Shown: piece by piece, positions 23,793 to 32,499 of the stretch | Numbering within the stretch: the first letter of the stretch is position 1 | Layout of the letters: every line of letters begins with the position of its first letter | Source: Pseudomonas sp. ISL-84 | GTDB lineage: Bacteria > Bacillota > Bacilli > Bacillales > Cytobacillaceae | Reading direction: 5' to 3' | Length of the DNA: 32,625 nucleotides | NCBI GenBank assembly: GCA_018613035.1 | Contig: JAGGRA010000071.1 | Coordinates: 1 to 32,625, forward strand | Position numbers and translations under genes: made by a program | The notes under the pieces: model-generated | What the model was told of the DNA's origin: nothing | Database searches by the model: none | Seen by the model: only the letters and a program-made list of their open reading frames with translations

Positions 23793-25259
23793 TCAGCTAG
23801 CCGCCGAATTTTTATGATGAGGAACCGTTGAACCGACACTTCTTAAACCAGCAAAAAACCTGGCGGTGAAGATAATCGCTGCCAGAACAATAAAAATTCC
23901 GCTGACAGCCCCCACCTGGTCAGATAACACCCACTGCGGCAAGTGCTCGGCCCATCTCCTCGGCGCACCGATTCCGCCTGCATACAAAAAGGAACCGACG
24001 AGACCTGTAAAAAAGGAAAAGTATAAAGCAATGCTAAACGTATCAATGTTCTCATGCTTTTGATTGCCTTCGGTTTTATTAAAATAATACATAAAACCGA
24101 TGATCATCGCGATTACCCCCATTCCCATGTAAGTATGAAAGTGGCCGGGTACCCATTTTGTATTATGCATCACATGATTGACAACGATGGTCGCATCAAT
24201 GATCGCAGGGATTGCGCCTGCCACCCAGCCAAACATCGAAAGAAAGAACAGGCTTGAGGCAAAATCCCATTTCATTCGTGAACGATAGACAATCATTAAT
24301 GCTCCATAGGCGGTAACGACCATAACAGGCAGGCCGTTGGCATAGGAAAAGACTTGCCCGATAATGAGCATCCATTTTGGAACCGCAAAATCCATCAGCA
24401 GATGATGGGTATAAATCATTAAGGTAAATAGAGTAGAGCAGTTCCAGGCAATCAAAAAGACCTTATTGGATTTCCATGGCCGTTTTGTATATTCAGAAAG
24501 AACTTCATAAACGGCAATAACAGCCATATATATCGTACAGTTGGCGAAGATATGGCCAAATGCGTAGGTTAAGTGCTTGGCAAGCATCGGGTCCATTGTA
24601 ATTGCCGGGTTTATTATATTCAGAAGCGAGGCAAGGAGCACCGTTGCCCCTGCCAGAAGAGCCGTCGAGTTGGTGATGATAACCATGGCTGTTGCCACAA
24701 CAGCTGCGGGCGGTCCATAGCCTTCTTTCCCTCTGAAGATGATATCCCATCCGAGCGCCTTGCCAAGTCCTCCATAAGCCTTTGTCAGCCTGGCAGCCAA
24801 ATACATATAGAGAATTAAAAAGCCAATGCCCAGGATCAGCATGCCTGATAAAAAGAATATCGCTCCTGCTGCCCCATTAAGTTTGGCCGACTGGGAAGGA
24901 AGCGGATATAAAAACGTCCAGCCATCTGAAAAATGAAAGACGAATATGGCAATCAGAACCATGGCAACTCCTATGAAGAAAAGAGCAAAGTTTACTATCA
25001 GAATGGCAGGATTCAGTTTGATGTATCTGGACAGGAAATACCACAATATAGCTGTACCGCCTAATGCAGCAATCCCAACCATCCCTGTTCCGTGTGCAGT
25101 CATTATTTTATAAAACCACTGTGGGGTTATGCTGATCATATTCCCCTGATTCATAAGCATGATGACGCCAAAAGCCATCATCAGGATTAATACCAATGAT
25201 GCTGCGGCCAAATACCATACAATCGTTTTCTTAGCCAAAGGGTGGATGCTCTCATTCAT
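23793..25259 (-). CDS. Heme-copper oxidoreductase subunit I; probable CuA-type nitric oxide reductase (often annotated ba3 oxidase)
   Basis: The 488-residue polytopic membrane protein has all heme-copper ligands (numbers count from a TTG at 25262; subtract 1 for the ATG start). H57 (TAHGTGM) and H376 should bind the low-spin heme, H374 (GHFHTYMG) the high-spin heme, and H237 (FGHIFAN) with H286-H287 (YTHHLLM) the second metal. In oxygen reductases the helix VI His is followed four residues later by the Tyr that cross-links to it (GHPxVY). Here that position is N241. Classical NORs have Glu there, and sNOR/CuA-NOR relatives of B-family oxidases also lack the Tyr. NO reduction is therefore likelier than O2 reduction. 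At this length it is shorter than usual ba3 subunits. The ATG overlaps the subunit II stop (TGATG), so the two are coupled. Confidence 0.8.
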   Translation of the reverse strand: MNESIHPLAKKTIVWYLAAASLVLILMMAFGVIMLMNQGNMISITPQWFYKIMTAHGTGMVGIAALGGTAILWYFLSRYIKLNPAILIVNFALFFIGVAMVLIAIFVFHFSDGWTFLYPLPSQSAKLNGAAGAIFFLSGMLILGIGFLILYMYLAARLTKAYGGLGKALGWDIIFRGKEGYGPPAAVVATAMVIITNSTALLAGATVLLASLLNIINPAITMDPMLAKHLTYAFGHIFANCTIYMAVIAVYEVLSEYTKRPWKSNKVFLIAWNCSTLFTLMIYTHHLLMDFAVPKWMLIIGQVFSYANGLPVMVVTAYGALMIVYRSRMKWDFASSLFFLSMFGWVAGAIPAIIDATIVVNHVMHNTKWVPGHFHTYMGMGVIAMIIGFMYYFNKTEGNQKHENIDTFSIALYFSFFTGLVGSFLYAGGIGAPRRWAEHLPQWVLSDQVGAVSGIFIVLAAIIFTARFFAGLRSVGSTVPHHKNSAAS

Positions 25260-25846
25260 CAAAGGCTTCCCCCTTCCGGTTCAACAATAATCTCCTTCAC
25301 CATTACATGATGGCCGGTTGAACAATATTCAAGACAGAGTATTTGATAAGTCCCGGGCTCTTCAAATGTATAATAGACGGTATTTGTATACTCCGGCATA
25401 GCCTGCGTTTGCGCGACAAGCTCCATTTCTTCATTATACAAACCAAATCCGTGAGTAACATCATCTGCTGTCACTTTAAATTGAACCTGGTCGCCTGCCT
25501 GAAATTGATCCTCACTCATCTCCCAGGCATATTGGATTCCAGTAACCTCTACGGTTTTTATTTCATTTAGACCGGTCGCTTCCGCCTGATGACGGTCATA
25601 TGGCAATCTCCCAAGTGTCATGACACTGGCAAAGCCCATAATCGCAATAAGGCCGAGAAAGTAGAATTTCCTGATTTTATACCCCTTTTTCTGTATGGGA
25701 CCATAATCCGCACTGCGCTTTGATTCACCGTAGACAAAAGCAAAAGCCAGCGCCAGAAGAAACACAAAAAAAACAGTCGCATACATGGCAATCTGCTGGT
25801 AAATCCATACCCCTCCCATAAAATGTTTGATCATGAAACAAGGCAT
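25259..25846 (-). CDS. Heme-copper oxidoreductase subunit II with CuA site
   Basis: The protein is anchored by two hydrophobic segments (MYATVFFVFLLALAFAFVY and FYFLGLIAIMGFASVMTL) and ends in a cupredoxin domain outside the membrane. The binuclear CuA ligands are complete: His in DVTHGFGLY, and Cys, Glu, Cys, His and Met in CLEYCSTGHHVM. CuA accepts electrons from a cytochrome c and passes them to subunit I. I start at the ATG at 25846, with AGGGG 7 nt upstream (195 residues); a TTG at 25876 would add ten residues without a binding site. It is the first gene of a two-gene operon. No cytochrome c, subunit III, heme A synthase or assembly gene is beside it. Confidence 0.88.
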   Translation of the reverse strand: MPCFMIKHFMGGVWIYQQIAMYATVFFVFLLALAFAFVYGESKRSADYGPIQKKGYKIRKFYFLGLIAIMGFASVMTLGRLPYDRHQAEATGLNEIKTVEVTGIQYAWEMSEDQFQAGDQVQFKVTADDVTHGFGLYNEEMELVAQTQAMPEYTNTVYYTFEEPGTYQILCLEYCSTGHHVMVKEIIVEPEGGSL

Positions 25847-25952
25847 CCCCAATCCCCTGTTCAGTTTCATAACCAATTTTATGGTTTTTCCATATAAAAT
25901 TCGGTGATATATGTCCTATTTAACGTACTTTTTTAAATATTTTGCCAAAAAT

Positions 25953-25979
25953 AAAGATGCCCATGATCCGGACATCTTT
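25953..25979 (-). terminator. Terminator after the GNAT/DinB operon
   Basis: On the minus strand AAAGATG and CATCTTT form a stem with inner G-C pairs, followed by ATTTTT. It separates the GNAT gene from the oxidoreductase operon. I could not assign a confident promoter in 25877-25950. Confidence 0.65.
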
Positions 25980-25983
25980 TTCA

Positions 25984-26784
25984 CTAATTCCTATCTATTG
26001 TATACATCATCCAAAAGCCGATATCCTCAAAACCTATTCGCTTATAAATCGCACCTGCTGCGGGGTTGTCGTAAAACAGGCACAGTTCTTTATTTTCCGC
26101 CAGAAGCTGTCTGCAGAGCTTGACCATGCATTGAGTTGCATACCCTTTTTTCTTGCTGTTTTCAGCAGTAGCTACACCTACAACCATAGCAGAAAGCGAA
26201 TTTTCAGCTGTGGTTGATGCAGTACTGACCATTTTTCCATCATCCACTATATAATAGGAACGGGAAGATCCATCCGTCAAGACACGCCTTTTCCGTTCAG
26301 CTGTTATCGCTGAATCGCTGAATTCAGGAATGCTGTTGAGCAGCTCCACAAGCTTTTCTGCATCTTTCGGACTTGCCTGCAGAACCGCCGAAGTATCTGT
26401 ATGTTCTGCTGCCTCATTCAATGCTGTGCATTTTGCATAGTATGTTTCCCGCTTTCTTTTTATCCGGCCGCTGACATAAGGCTCAATTTGAGCTGTAACT
26501 TCTTTTAAACCGGACATCATTCCAAAGCCGGGATCTTTCAGCATGATTTCTGCAAACCCCTCCGCATCAAATGTTCCTTCTGCAAATGGAATGTAATTTT
26601 CTTCATACTTTAATAAAACCGCCTTAAGATCTCCACATTCATTGAATTCTCCCCATACCTTCTGGAAATCCTGCTCGTATCCATATGCTTCAATGTCTCC
26701 GATAATAAATAGATTCTCTGCCGGCTGCTGCTTTAAAAAGCGGAAGCACATTTTGTGGTCTTGTTCAGTCAGTCTTCTAATCAT
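25984..26784 (-). CDS. GNAT-family N-acetyltransferase
   Basis: The 266-residue cytoplasmic protein has a C-terminal GNAT domain. The acetyl-CoA-binding strand and loop are VVGVATAENSKKKGYATQCM (residues about 200-219), followed by LCLFYDNPAAGAIYKRIGF. The N-terminal half (MIRRLTEQDHKMCFRFLKQQ, AENLFIIGDIEAYG) is a second, degenerate GNAT-like region common in this subgroup. The acceptor substrate is unknown. It lies 4 bp after the DinB-family gene, and AAGGGG before its ATG overlaps that gene's end, so the two are co-transcribed. A terminator follows. Confidence 0.88.
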   Translation of the reverse strand: MIRRLTEQDHKMCFRFLKQQPAENLFIIGDIEAYGYEQDFQKVWGEFNECGDLKAVLLKYEENYIPFAEGTFDAEGFAEIMLKDPGFGMMSGLKEVTAQIEPYVSGRIKRKRETYYAKCTALNEAAEHTDTSAVLQASPKDAEKLVELLNSIPEFSDSAITAERKRRVLTDGSSRSYYIVDDGKMVSTASTTAENSLSAMVVGVATAENSKKKGYATQCMVKLCRQLLAENKELCLFYDNPAAGAIYKRIGFEDIGFWMMYTIDRN

Positions 26785-26788
26785 GTCT

Positions 26789-27262
26789 TTATCCCCTTAT
26801 TCCTTCTAATGTTCGCCCTAAAAGATTCGCTGATACCGGTTCACGATTAAGCTCCCTCGCCCAGACAGACAGCTGGCCGATGTGATGAATTTCATGAGCA
26901 ATGATGTGATGAAGGATTTCCTCCTTTTTGAAAAGGCCTTCCATCCACGGGGGGCTAACCTGCTCATCCCCTTGAATCGGCCACTCCTTTTGAAAAAATT
27001 CTTCAAGCTCTATCCGGTACCCATCTGATAACACCTTCACTTTTTCCAGTGTTCCATAATCTGAATATAACGGATCTTTTACTTCTTTCCCTTCAATGAC
27101 ACAAACCCAGCTGTATTCTACATCTACAATGTGGAAAAGTGTTTGTAAAATGCCGCCAGCTCCCCCGGTTCTTTCAGCTTTAAGCTCCTCCAGGGAAAGA
27201 TTTCGGCACCATCCAAACCACTCATCACGAACTTGCCAGTTATAGCGGAATAGTGTTAGCAA
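26789..27262 (-). CDS. DinB/YfiT-like four-helix metal-binding protein
   Basis: The 157-residue cytoplasmic protein matches the DinB superfamily: MLTLFRYNWQVRDEWF at the N-terminus, the metal-ligand His in TLFHIVDVEYSW (residue about 44) and the pair of His in AHEIHHIGQLSVWAREL (about residues 123-127). Members are metal-dependent thiol transferases or of unknown function. The start is TTG with AGGGAGG 7 nt upstream. It is the first gene of a two-gene unit with a GNAT acetyltransferase. Confidence 0.88.
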   Translation of the reverse strand: MLTLFRYNWQVRDEWFGWCRNLSLEELKAERTGGAGGILQTLFHIVDVEYSWVCVIEGKEVKDPLYSDYGTLEKVKVLSDGYRIELEEFFQKEWPIQGDEQVSPPWMEGLFKKEEILHHIIAHEIHHIGQLSVWARELNREPVSANLLGRTLEGIRG

Positions 27263-27406
27263 TTTTTGACCTCCCTGCTTTTTATGCTTATATGAGAGTT
27301 CTTCAACTTATGATAAATTCCTCCAAATTTATTATTTCATTCGCATAATTCCTCCTGTTGTATTCAATCCTATAAGAAGCGGTCTATGCAGAAAGGGGAT
27401 TGAAAT

Positions 27407-28921
27407 GTGAAGAAGAACTTAGTGGTTTTTTACATATCAGTGGCTATCCTAATATTGCTGGTTTTATTTGGCGTTTTTGTGCCAGATGCCTTGGAGGAAG
27501 TAACTGCAAATGTTCAGACCTTTATTACCGATAAGTTCGGATGGTATTATTTAATACTTGTTTCGTTCATTGTCCTTGTTTGCTTATATTTTTTAATCAG
27601 CCCATTGGGAAAAATAAAGCTGGGCAAACAGGATGATAAACCTGAATTCTCACGCCCTACCTGGTTTGCGATGCTGTTCAGCGCCGGGATGGGGATTGGG
27701 CTTGTTTTCTGGGGAGCTGCTGAACCCATTTATCATTATGCAGTGGGGTCACCTACTGGAGGTCAAGTAGGAACAGATCAGGCAATTCGTGATGCCATGA
27801 GGTACACATATTTTCATTGGGGTATTCATGCCTGGGCTATTTATGGCATTGTTGCTCTAGTTCTTGCATATTTTAACTTCAGGCATGACGAACCTGGATT
27901 GATCAGTGCAACACTCCGGCCGATTCTTGGTGATAAAGTAGAAGGCACTACCGGAAAAGTGGTCGATATAATCGCCGTTGTGGCGACTGTCATTGGGGTT
28001 GCGACGACTTTAGGTTTTGGCGCCATGCAAATTAACGGAGGCCTTTCCTATCTTTTCGGCATTCCCGTTAGTTTCCCGGTTCAGGTATTAATTGTTCTGA
28101 TTGTTACGATCTTATTTATGATTTCCGCATGGACTGGCCTCGGGAAAGGGATTAAAATTCTCAGCAATGCCAATATGGTTTTGGCTATCCTTCTTTTCCT
28201 GCTGACTTTTTTTCTCGGGCCGTCCTTATTCATTCTCAATTTATTTACAAATACACTCGGGACCTACCTTCAGTACCTGCCAAGCATGAGTTTCCGGATT
28301 GCACCTTTAAATGAGGATGTACGGGCATGGATTAATGGCTGGACCATTTTTTACTGGGCTTGGTGGATTGCCTGGGCTCCTTTTGTCGGCATCTTTATCG
28401 CGCGTGTTTCAAAAGGAAGAACCATACGCGAATTTGTTTTCGGCGTTCTTCTGGTGCCGTCTTTAATTGGATTTATATGGTTTTCCACTTTTGGCGGTTC
28501 AGCCATTATGCAAGAGCATAATGGGGTTGCGAAGATTTCGGAATTGGCTACGGAGGAAGCACTGTTTGGCGTCTTCTCGAATTTTCCGTTCGGAACATTG
28601 CTCTCCATTATTGCGATTATCTTGATTTGCACCTTCTTTATTACATCGGCTGATTCCGGCACCTATGTACTGGGGATGATGACTACAAATGGCTCGCACC
28701 ATCCGGGGAATCGGATCAAGTTTATCTGGGGAATTATGCTATCCACCATTTCACTCGTACTCATTTACTCAGGCGGTCTGCAGGCACTGCAAAATACGAT
28801 GATTGCAGCAGCTCTACCGTTTTCCATTATCATGGCATTAATGACGTTCAGCTTGATCAAAGCTTTGCAGAAAGAAGCGAAGGAGCTCGGGATTGGAAAG
28901 ATTCCAAAGAGGAAGCCTTAA
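27407..28921 (+). CDS. opuD: BCCT family glycine betaine transporter
   Basis: The 504-residue, about twelve-helix membrane protein matches BCCT carriers such as OpuD, which import glycine betaine for osmoprotection using Na+ or H+. Segments include FSAGMGIGLVFWGAAEPIYHY, the tryptophan box in WTIFYWAWWIAWAPFVGIF followed by IARVSKGRTIREF, and TSADSGTYVLGM. In the box the usual WWxSW is WWIAW (Ser to Ala). The start is GTG with AAAGGGG 8 nt upstream. Osmotic control cannot be read from the promoter region, which has TATAAG but no clear -35. It is a single-gene unit. Choline or carnitine transport cannot be excluded. Confidence 0.9.
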   Translation: MKKNLVVFYISVAILILLVLFGVFVPDALEEVTANVQTFITDKFGWYYLILVSFIVLVCLYFLISPLGKIKLGKQDDKPEFSRPTWFAMLFSAGMGIGLVFWGAAEPIYHYAVGSPTGGQVGTDQAIRDAMRYTYFHWGIHAWAIYGIVALVLAYFNFRHDEPGLISATLRPILGDKVEGTTGKVVDIIAVVATVIGVATTLGFGAMQINGGLSYLFGIPVSFPVQVLIVLIVTILFMISAWTGLGKGIKILSNANMVLAILLFLLTFFLGPSLFILNLFTNTLGTYLQYLPSMSFRIAPLNEDVRAWINGWTIFYWAWWIAWAPFVGIFIARVSKGRTIREFVFGVLLVPSLIGFIWFSTFGGSAIMQEHNGVAKISELATEEALFGVFSNFPFGTLLSIIAIILICTFFITSADSGTYVLGMMTTNGSHHPGNRIKFIWGIMLSTISLVLIYSGGLQALQNTMIAAALPFSIIMALMTFSLIKALQKEAKELGIGKIPKRKP

Positions 28922-28923
28922 TA

Positions 28924-28956
28924 AAAAACCTGCAGATTTGACGTCTGCAGGTTTTT
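28924..28956. terminator. Bidirectional terminator between opuD and the AraC-type regulator
   Basis: AAAAACCTGCAGA pairs perfectly with TCTGCAGGTTTTT around a 7-nt loop, with T runs on both strands. Confidence 0.92.
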
Positions 28957-28960
28957 GTGT

Positions 28961-29824
28961 TTATTTTACCGGAATCCAGACTTCGGAATAATAATCCGGA
29001 CTAGATGCATCACCCGCTGGATAGACTTCCATTTCAGGCGCTCCCGCATGCTCAAACCCGCTCGACGGGAACCATTCCGAAAAGATTTTTTTCCAAGTGT
29101 TTTGCATGGCATACGGCATGGCGCCATGCACTTCAAATACAGCCCATTTGGATGCCGGAATCTCCATGCTTTCGAGGCTCTCCAGCTTTTCGCCTTTGCA
29201 GCTGGCTGCAACCCAATAATCCATGCTGTCAGGCTTTGTGTTTCGATTATCCACACAAATGCCGAGAACACCTTTCATTTCCCCATTGTTCAATTGGAAC
29301 AGCCTGTCGCTTGTTCCGTCACGATTCACTTCATCCCACATTTTAGGAATGCCGGAAAGATTCTCTTCATTGCATAAAGAGAACGCTCTCTTGACTCCAG
29401 CCACTTGAAAAGCGCCTTTTTCCACAATTGAGTATTGCATTGGTTCTGCTCCTTTCAGACTCACCTGAATCACCAGGCGGTTATATGATTTGAGCTTTCC
29501 AGTAAAATTCCTTGCTTCAGTCGGTATAATCCCATGCTGCCTGCGGAAAGCTTTCGTAAAAGCTTCGGGAGTGTCGTATCCATATTTGTAGGCAAGGTCA
29601 ATAATTTTGCAGTCTGTTCGGATCAGCTCCTGTGCTGCAAGAGTCAATCTTCTGCCTCTGATATATTCTCCAACCGGCATTTCGGTGAGAATGGAGAATG
29701 TTCGCTGAAAGTGAAAAGCAGAAGAATTCGCTTGTTCAGCAGCTTTCTGAATGGAGAGGTCCTCTTCGAGCATATGCTCCTCTATATAATCAATCGCCTT
29801 TTGCAGTGATACGATCCATGACAT
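28961..29824 (-). CDS. AraC-family regulator with GyrI-like effector domain
   Basis: The 287-residue cytoplasmic protein has two AraC helix-turn-helix motifs in residues 1-105 (LSIQKAAEQANSSAFHFQRTF and IIDLAYKYGYDTPEAFTKAF with the RRQHGIIPTE tail) at the N-terminus. A GyrI-like/small-molecule-binding domain follows (about residues 128-287; YSIVEKGAFQVAGVKR, DYWVAASC, FEVHGAMPYAMQNTWKKIF, EVWIPVK). This order is that of the Rob/BltR-like activators of drug and stress responses. GGGAGTG precedes the ATG by about 9 nt. No target gene is adjacent in the same direction; MFS and opuD genes are nearby but not in an operon with it. Confidence 0.9.
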   Translation of the reverse strand: MSWIVSLQKAIDYIEEHMLEEDLSIQKAAEQANSSAFHFQRTFSILTEMPVGEYIRGRRLTLAAQELIRTDCKIIDLAYKYGYDTPEAFTKAFRRQHGIIPTEARNFTGKLKSYNRLVIQVSLKGAEPMQYSIVEKGAFQVAGVKRAFSLCNEENLSGIPKMWDEVNRDGTSDRLFQLNNGEMKGVLGICVDNRNTKPDSMDYWVAASCKGEKLESLESMEIPASKWAVFEVHGAMPYAMQNTWKKIFSEWFPSSGFEHAGAPEMEVYPAGDASSPDYYSEVWIPVK

Positions 29825-30000
29825 TCTTGATCACTCCCTTGAATACATCCTAACAAGTCTGAAAATGAGTATCCTGTCTTTTTATGCTTTGTTTTGGCAG
29901 TTCCTTATAGAAATTCTTATTATTAGAGAGAAATCCCTGCTGAGGATAAATTTTATGATAAAAAGTTCTTTTTGAAGGTTCTATTTGAGGGAATGGAGTC

Positions 30001-30245
30001 TTTTACCGGCCAATATTGGTAAAATACCGGCCGAAATCGTTGATTTACCGGCCAATTTCAGCTAAATACCGGCCGAAATCGTTGATTTACCGGCCAACAT
30101 CTTTTGGCAGCCGTAACATCCATTATTTATCGGTCACTTCAGGAGGCTTATCGGTCAGATTCTTCATTTATCAGTCACTTTTCTTTTTTATCCGTCAGAT
30201 TTTCGGTTTATCGGCCAGATTTCAAATATATCGGTCACTTCCTAA
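30001..30245. repeat. Degenerate 20-21 bp tandem array (array 2)
   Basis: Eleven recognisable units plus one decayed unit. The first five cores (ACCGGCC) start at 30005, 30026, 30047, 30068 and 30089, exactly 21 bp apart. After a decayed unit, cores of type ATCGGTCA start at 30129, 30150, 30170, 30190, 30210 and 30230, 20-21 bp apart. The second half reads TTTATCGGTCACTTT plus variable bases, close to array 1 (TTTATGCGTCACTTT). It lies between the catalase terminator and the AraC gene. The other bases of 29825-30000 show no gene. Confidence 0.85.
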
Positions 30246-30271
30246 TTTAACAGGGTTTGTTCCGATTCAGT

Positions 30272-30304
30272 AAAAAAACCAGCCGCTCCCTAAAGAGCAG
30301 CTGG
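30272..30304 (-). terminator. Terminator of the catalase gene
   Basis: On the minus strand CCAGC-TGCTC pairs with GAGC-GGCTGG (one G-T pair) around a short loop, followed by seven T. Confidence 0.85.
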
Positions 30305-30319
30305 CGTCGATTCCGTATC

Positions 30320-32422
30320 TTATATGACGCGTTCCCAATGGCGATGCTTGGCAATCGCATGGATTACATTTTCGCTGAAGGATTGGGTATCATCATTGCT
30401 TCTGTTTGCCACTATTCCCATTTCTGCGAAGGTTTGCGATTGGGTGCCTTCTTGCCCGAGCGCATCCTTGGCCTCTGCAGGCAGCAATTCCGCTCCTTCG
30501 CTGCCAATGGCGATCGTTTTAAAATGCTGAAATGCTTCACGAACAAATTCTTTCGCCTGCGGCACCATCTTTAGTGCCTCTGCGCTTTCTTTTCCGCCTG
30601 CTATATAGACGGCGTCATACATAACAGAGTGGCTGGTTAGGAAGGTTTGCTTCACTTCCAGTTCTCCGCCATTCCCTTTGATCATGCCAAGGTTTTTGCT
30701 GACAATTTCAGCCGTAATGCCCGCTTCCTTTAAGGATTTCATTACTTTGCTGACTTCCATATAGTTAAAACCATTTTCAGCGAGAATGGCAGCTTTTCTC
30801 GTTTTAGGAGATTTTGCTGTATTCATCTGGCTTAAAGCCGGCGATGATAGCGTCACTTTGGATTCATTCGCAGCATCCGGCACTTTTGCGCCAACACCCA
30901 GGGCAATTTGCTCGGCAAGGAAAGCGTCTACGTTGCTGAACATATTGACAACCTGCTGCTGAACATCTTTGCTTTTTACCTTTCCGACTTCGAAACGGAA
31001 GGCTTCAATGATATGCTGCTTTTCGACTTCAGACATGCTGTTCCAGAACATCTTTGCCTGGCTGTAGTGATCCTTGAAGCTATCACTGCGCTCGCGCACC
31101 TTGCGTCCTTCTACCTTCTCCTGATAATGTACATAGCCGCCTTCTTCTTCAGCTGCAGGACTTGGATCATTGTTCTGCAGGGAGTTCTTGTGGTATGCAA
31201 CCGGGCCCTTATTAATCGTCATGCGATGGTAACCGTCATACTGATTGTTATGGAATGGACACACCGGCCGGTTGATCGGAAGCTCATGGAAGTTCGGCCC
31301 GCCTAGGCGGATCAGCTGTGTATCCGTGTAGGAAAATAAGCGTCCCTGAAGCAGGGGATCATTTGAAAAATCAATTCCCGGGACAACATGGCCCGGATGG
31401 AAGGCCGCCTGTTCCGTCTCGGCAAACACATTATCCTGGTTGCGGTTCAGCGTCATTTTCCCCATAATCTTAACCGGCACCAATTCCTCAGGCCAAAGCT
31501 TTGTCGCATCTAAAATATCAAAATCAAAGGCGAATTCATCTTCTTCATCAATCATTTGAACCCCAAGCTCGAATTCAGGGTAATCGCCCATTTCAATCGC
31601 TTCCCATAGATCGCGGCGATGGAAATCCGGATCCTTTCCGGCAAGCTTTTGCGCTTCGTCAAACACGAGGGAATGTGTGCCAAGAACCGGCTTCCAGTGA
31701 AATTTTACAAAACGTGCCTTACCCTGCTCGTTCACAAATCGGAACGTGTGAACGCCAAAGCCTTCCATCATGCGGAAGCTGCGCGGAATGGCACGGTCCG
31801 ACATGGTCCACATGATCATATGGGCTGTTTCGGTATTATTGGCGGCAAAGTCCCAGAACGTATCATGGGCCGTTGAAGCCTGGGGCATTTCATTATGAGG
31901 CTCCGGTTTGAATGAGTGAACGAGATCCGGGAACTTGATGGCATCCTGGATGAAAAACACCGGGATGTTATTTCCAACAAGATCATAATTCCCTTCTTCC
32001 GTGTAAAATTTGGTGGCAAAGCCGCGGGCATCACGAACAGAATCTGCGGAGCCGCGGGAGCCTGCTACGGTTGAGAACCGGACAAAAACCGGTGTTTTAA
32101 CCGATGGATCCTGAAGGAACTTTGCTTTTGTATATTCAGCCATTGATTCGTACACCTGAAAGAAGCCGTGTGCGCCGAAACCGCGGGCATGAACTACCCG
32201 CTCCGGGATTCTCTCATGGTCAAAGTGCGTCATCTTTTCCCGGAAGTGAAAATCCTCCATCAAGGTTGGACCGCGGGAACCGGCTTTTAAAGAATGCTCA
32301 TCCTCTGAAACCTTTACACCCTGATTCGTCGTCAGTTTTTTGCCGGAGTTATCCATGCGGAACTCCTCCAGCTGCTTGTCCTTACTGTGCTCATTGATAC
32401 CTTTGTTTTGCGGATCTTGTTT
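30320..32422 (-). CDS. katE: Large-subunit catalase (HPII type)
   Basis: This cytoplasmic heme enzyme breaks down H2O2. The core holds the distal His (RVVHARGFGAHGFF), the Asn of VGNNIPVFFIQD and the proximal heme Tyr in RLFSYTDTQLIRLGG followed by PNF. The C-terminal ~150 residues (RKAAILAENGFNYMEVSKVM, MYDAVYIAGGKES, FKTIAIGSEGAELL) form the flavodoxin/PfpI-like domain found only in large-subunit catalases. I start at the TTG at 32422-32420 with AAGGAGG 9 nt upstream (700 residues); an ATG at 32467 has no binding site. A near-consensus sigma-B promoter lies about 80 bp upstream, so it is probably a general-stress gene as is KatE in B. subtilis. It stands alone and has its own terminator. 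Confidence 0.95.
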   Translation of the reverse strand, partial: KQDPQNKGINEHSKDKQLEEFRMDNSGKKLTTNQGVKVSEDEHSLKAGSRGPTLMEDFHFREKMTHFDHERIPERVVHARGFGAHGFFQVYESMAEYTKAKFLQDPSVKTPVFVRFSTVAGSRGSADSVRDARGFATKFYTEEGNYDLVGNNIPVFFIQDAIKFPDLVHSFKPEPHNEMPQASTAHDTFWDFAANNTETAHMIMWTMSDRAIPRSFRMMEGFGVHTFRFVNEQGKARFVKFHWKPVLGTHSLVFDEAQKLAGKDPDFHRRDLWEAIEMGDYPEFELGVQMIDEEDEFAFDFDILDATKLWPEELVPVKIMGKMTLNRNQDNVFAETEQAAFHPGHVVPGIDFSNDPLLQGRLFSYTDTQLIRLGGPNFHELPINRPVCPFHNNQYDGYHRMTINKGPVAYHKNSLQNNDPSPAAEEEGGYVHYQEKVEGRKVRERSDSFKDHYSQAKMFWNSMSEVEKQHIIEAFRFEVGKVKSKDVQQQVVNMFSNVDAFLAEQIALGVGAKVPDAANESKVTLSSPALSQMNTAKSPKTRKAAILAENGFNYMEVSKVMKSLKEAGITAEIVSKNLGMIKGNGGELEVKQTFLTSHSVMYDAVYIAGGKESAEALKMVPQAKEFVREAFQHFKTIAIGSEGAELLPAEAKDALGQEGTQSQTFAEMGIVANRSNDDTQSFSENVIHAIAKHRHWERVI

Positions 32423-32499
32423 CAAGTGTTCATTCCTCCTTTTATTTAAAAGAGCAGCTGCTCCCATTTGCCAATCTTTACTATGTAACCATTATTGAA

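Noticed and set aside
25877..25950. FNR, ResD or NsrR site before the heme-copper operon
   Set aside because: The A+T-rich region has partial matches only (for example ATATATCACC); none is good enough to report as a site.
30001..30245. CRISPR array
   Set aside because: The repeats are only 20-21 bp including variable bases, the constant part is degenerate, spacer-like parts are just a few bases and no cas gene is near.
30016..30273. Plus-strand reading frame with a KYRPKSLIYRP peptide repeat
   Set aside because: It is the direct translation of the 21 bp array; the frame persists only because 21 is a multiple of three, and there is no ribosome binding site.
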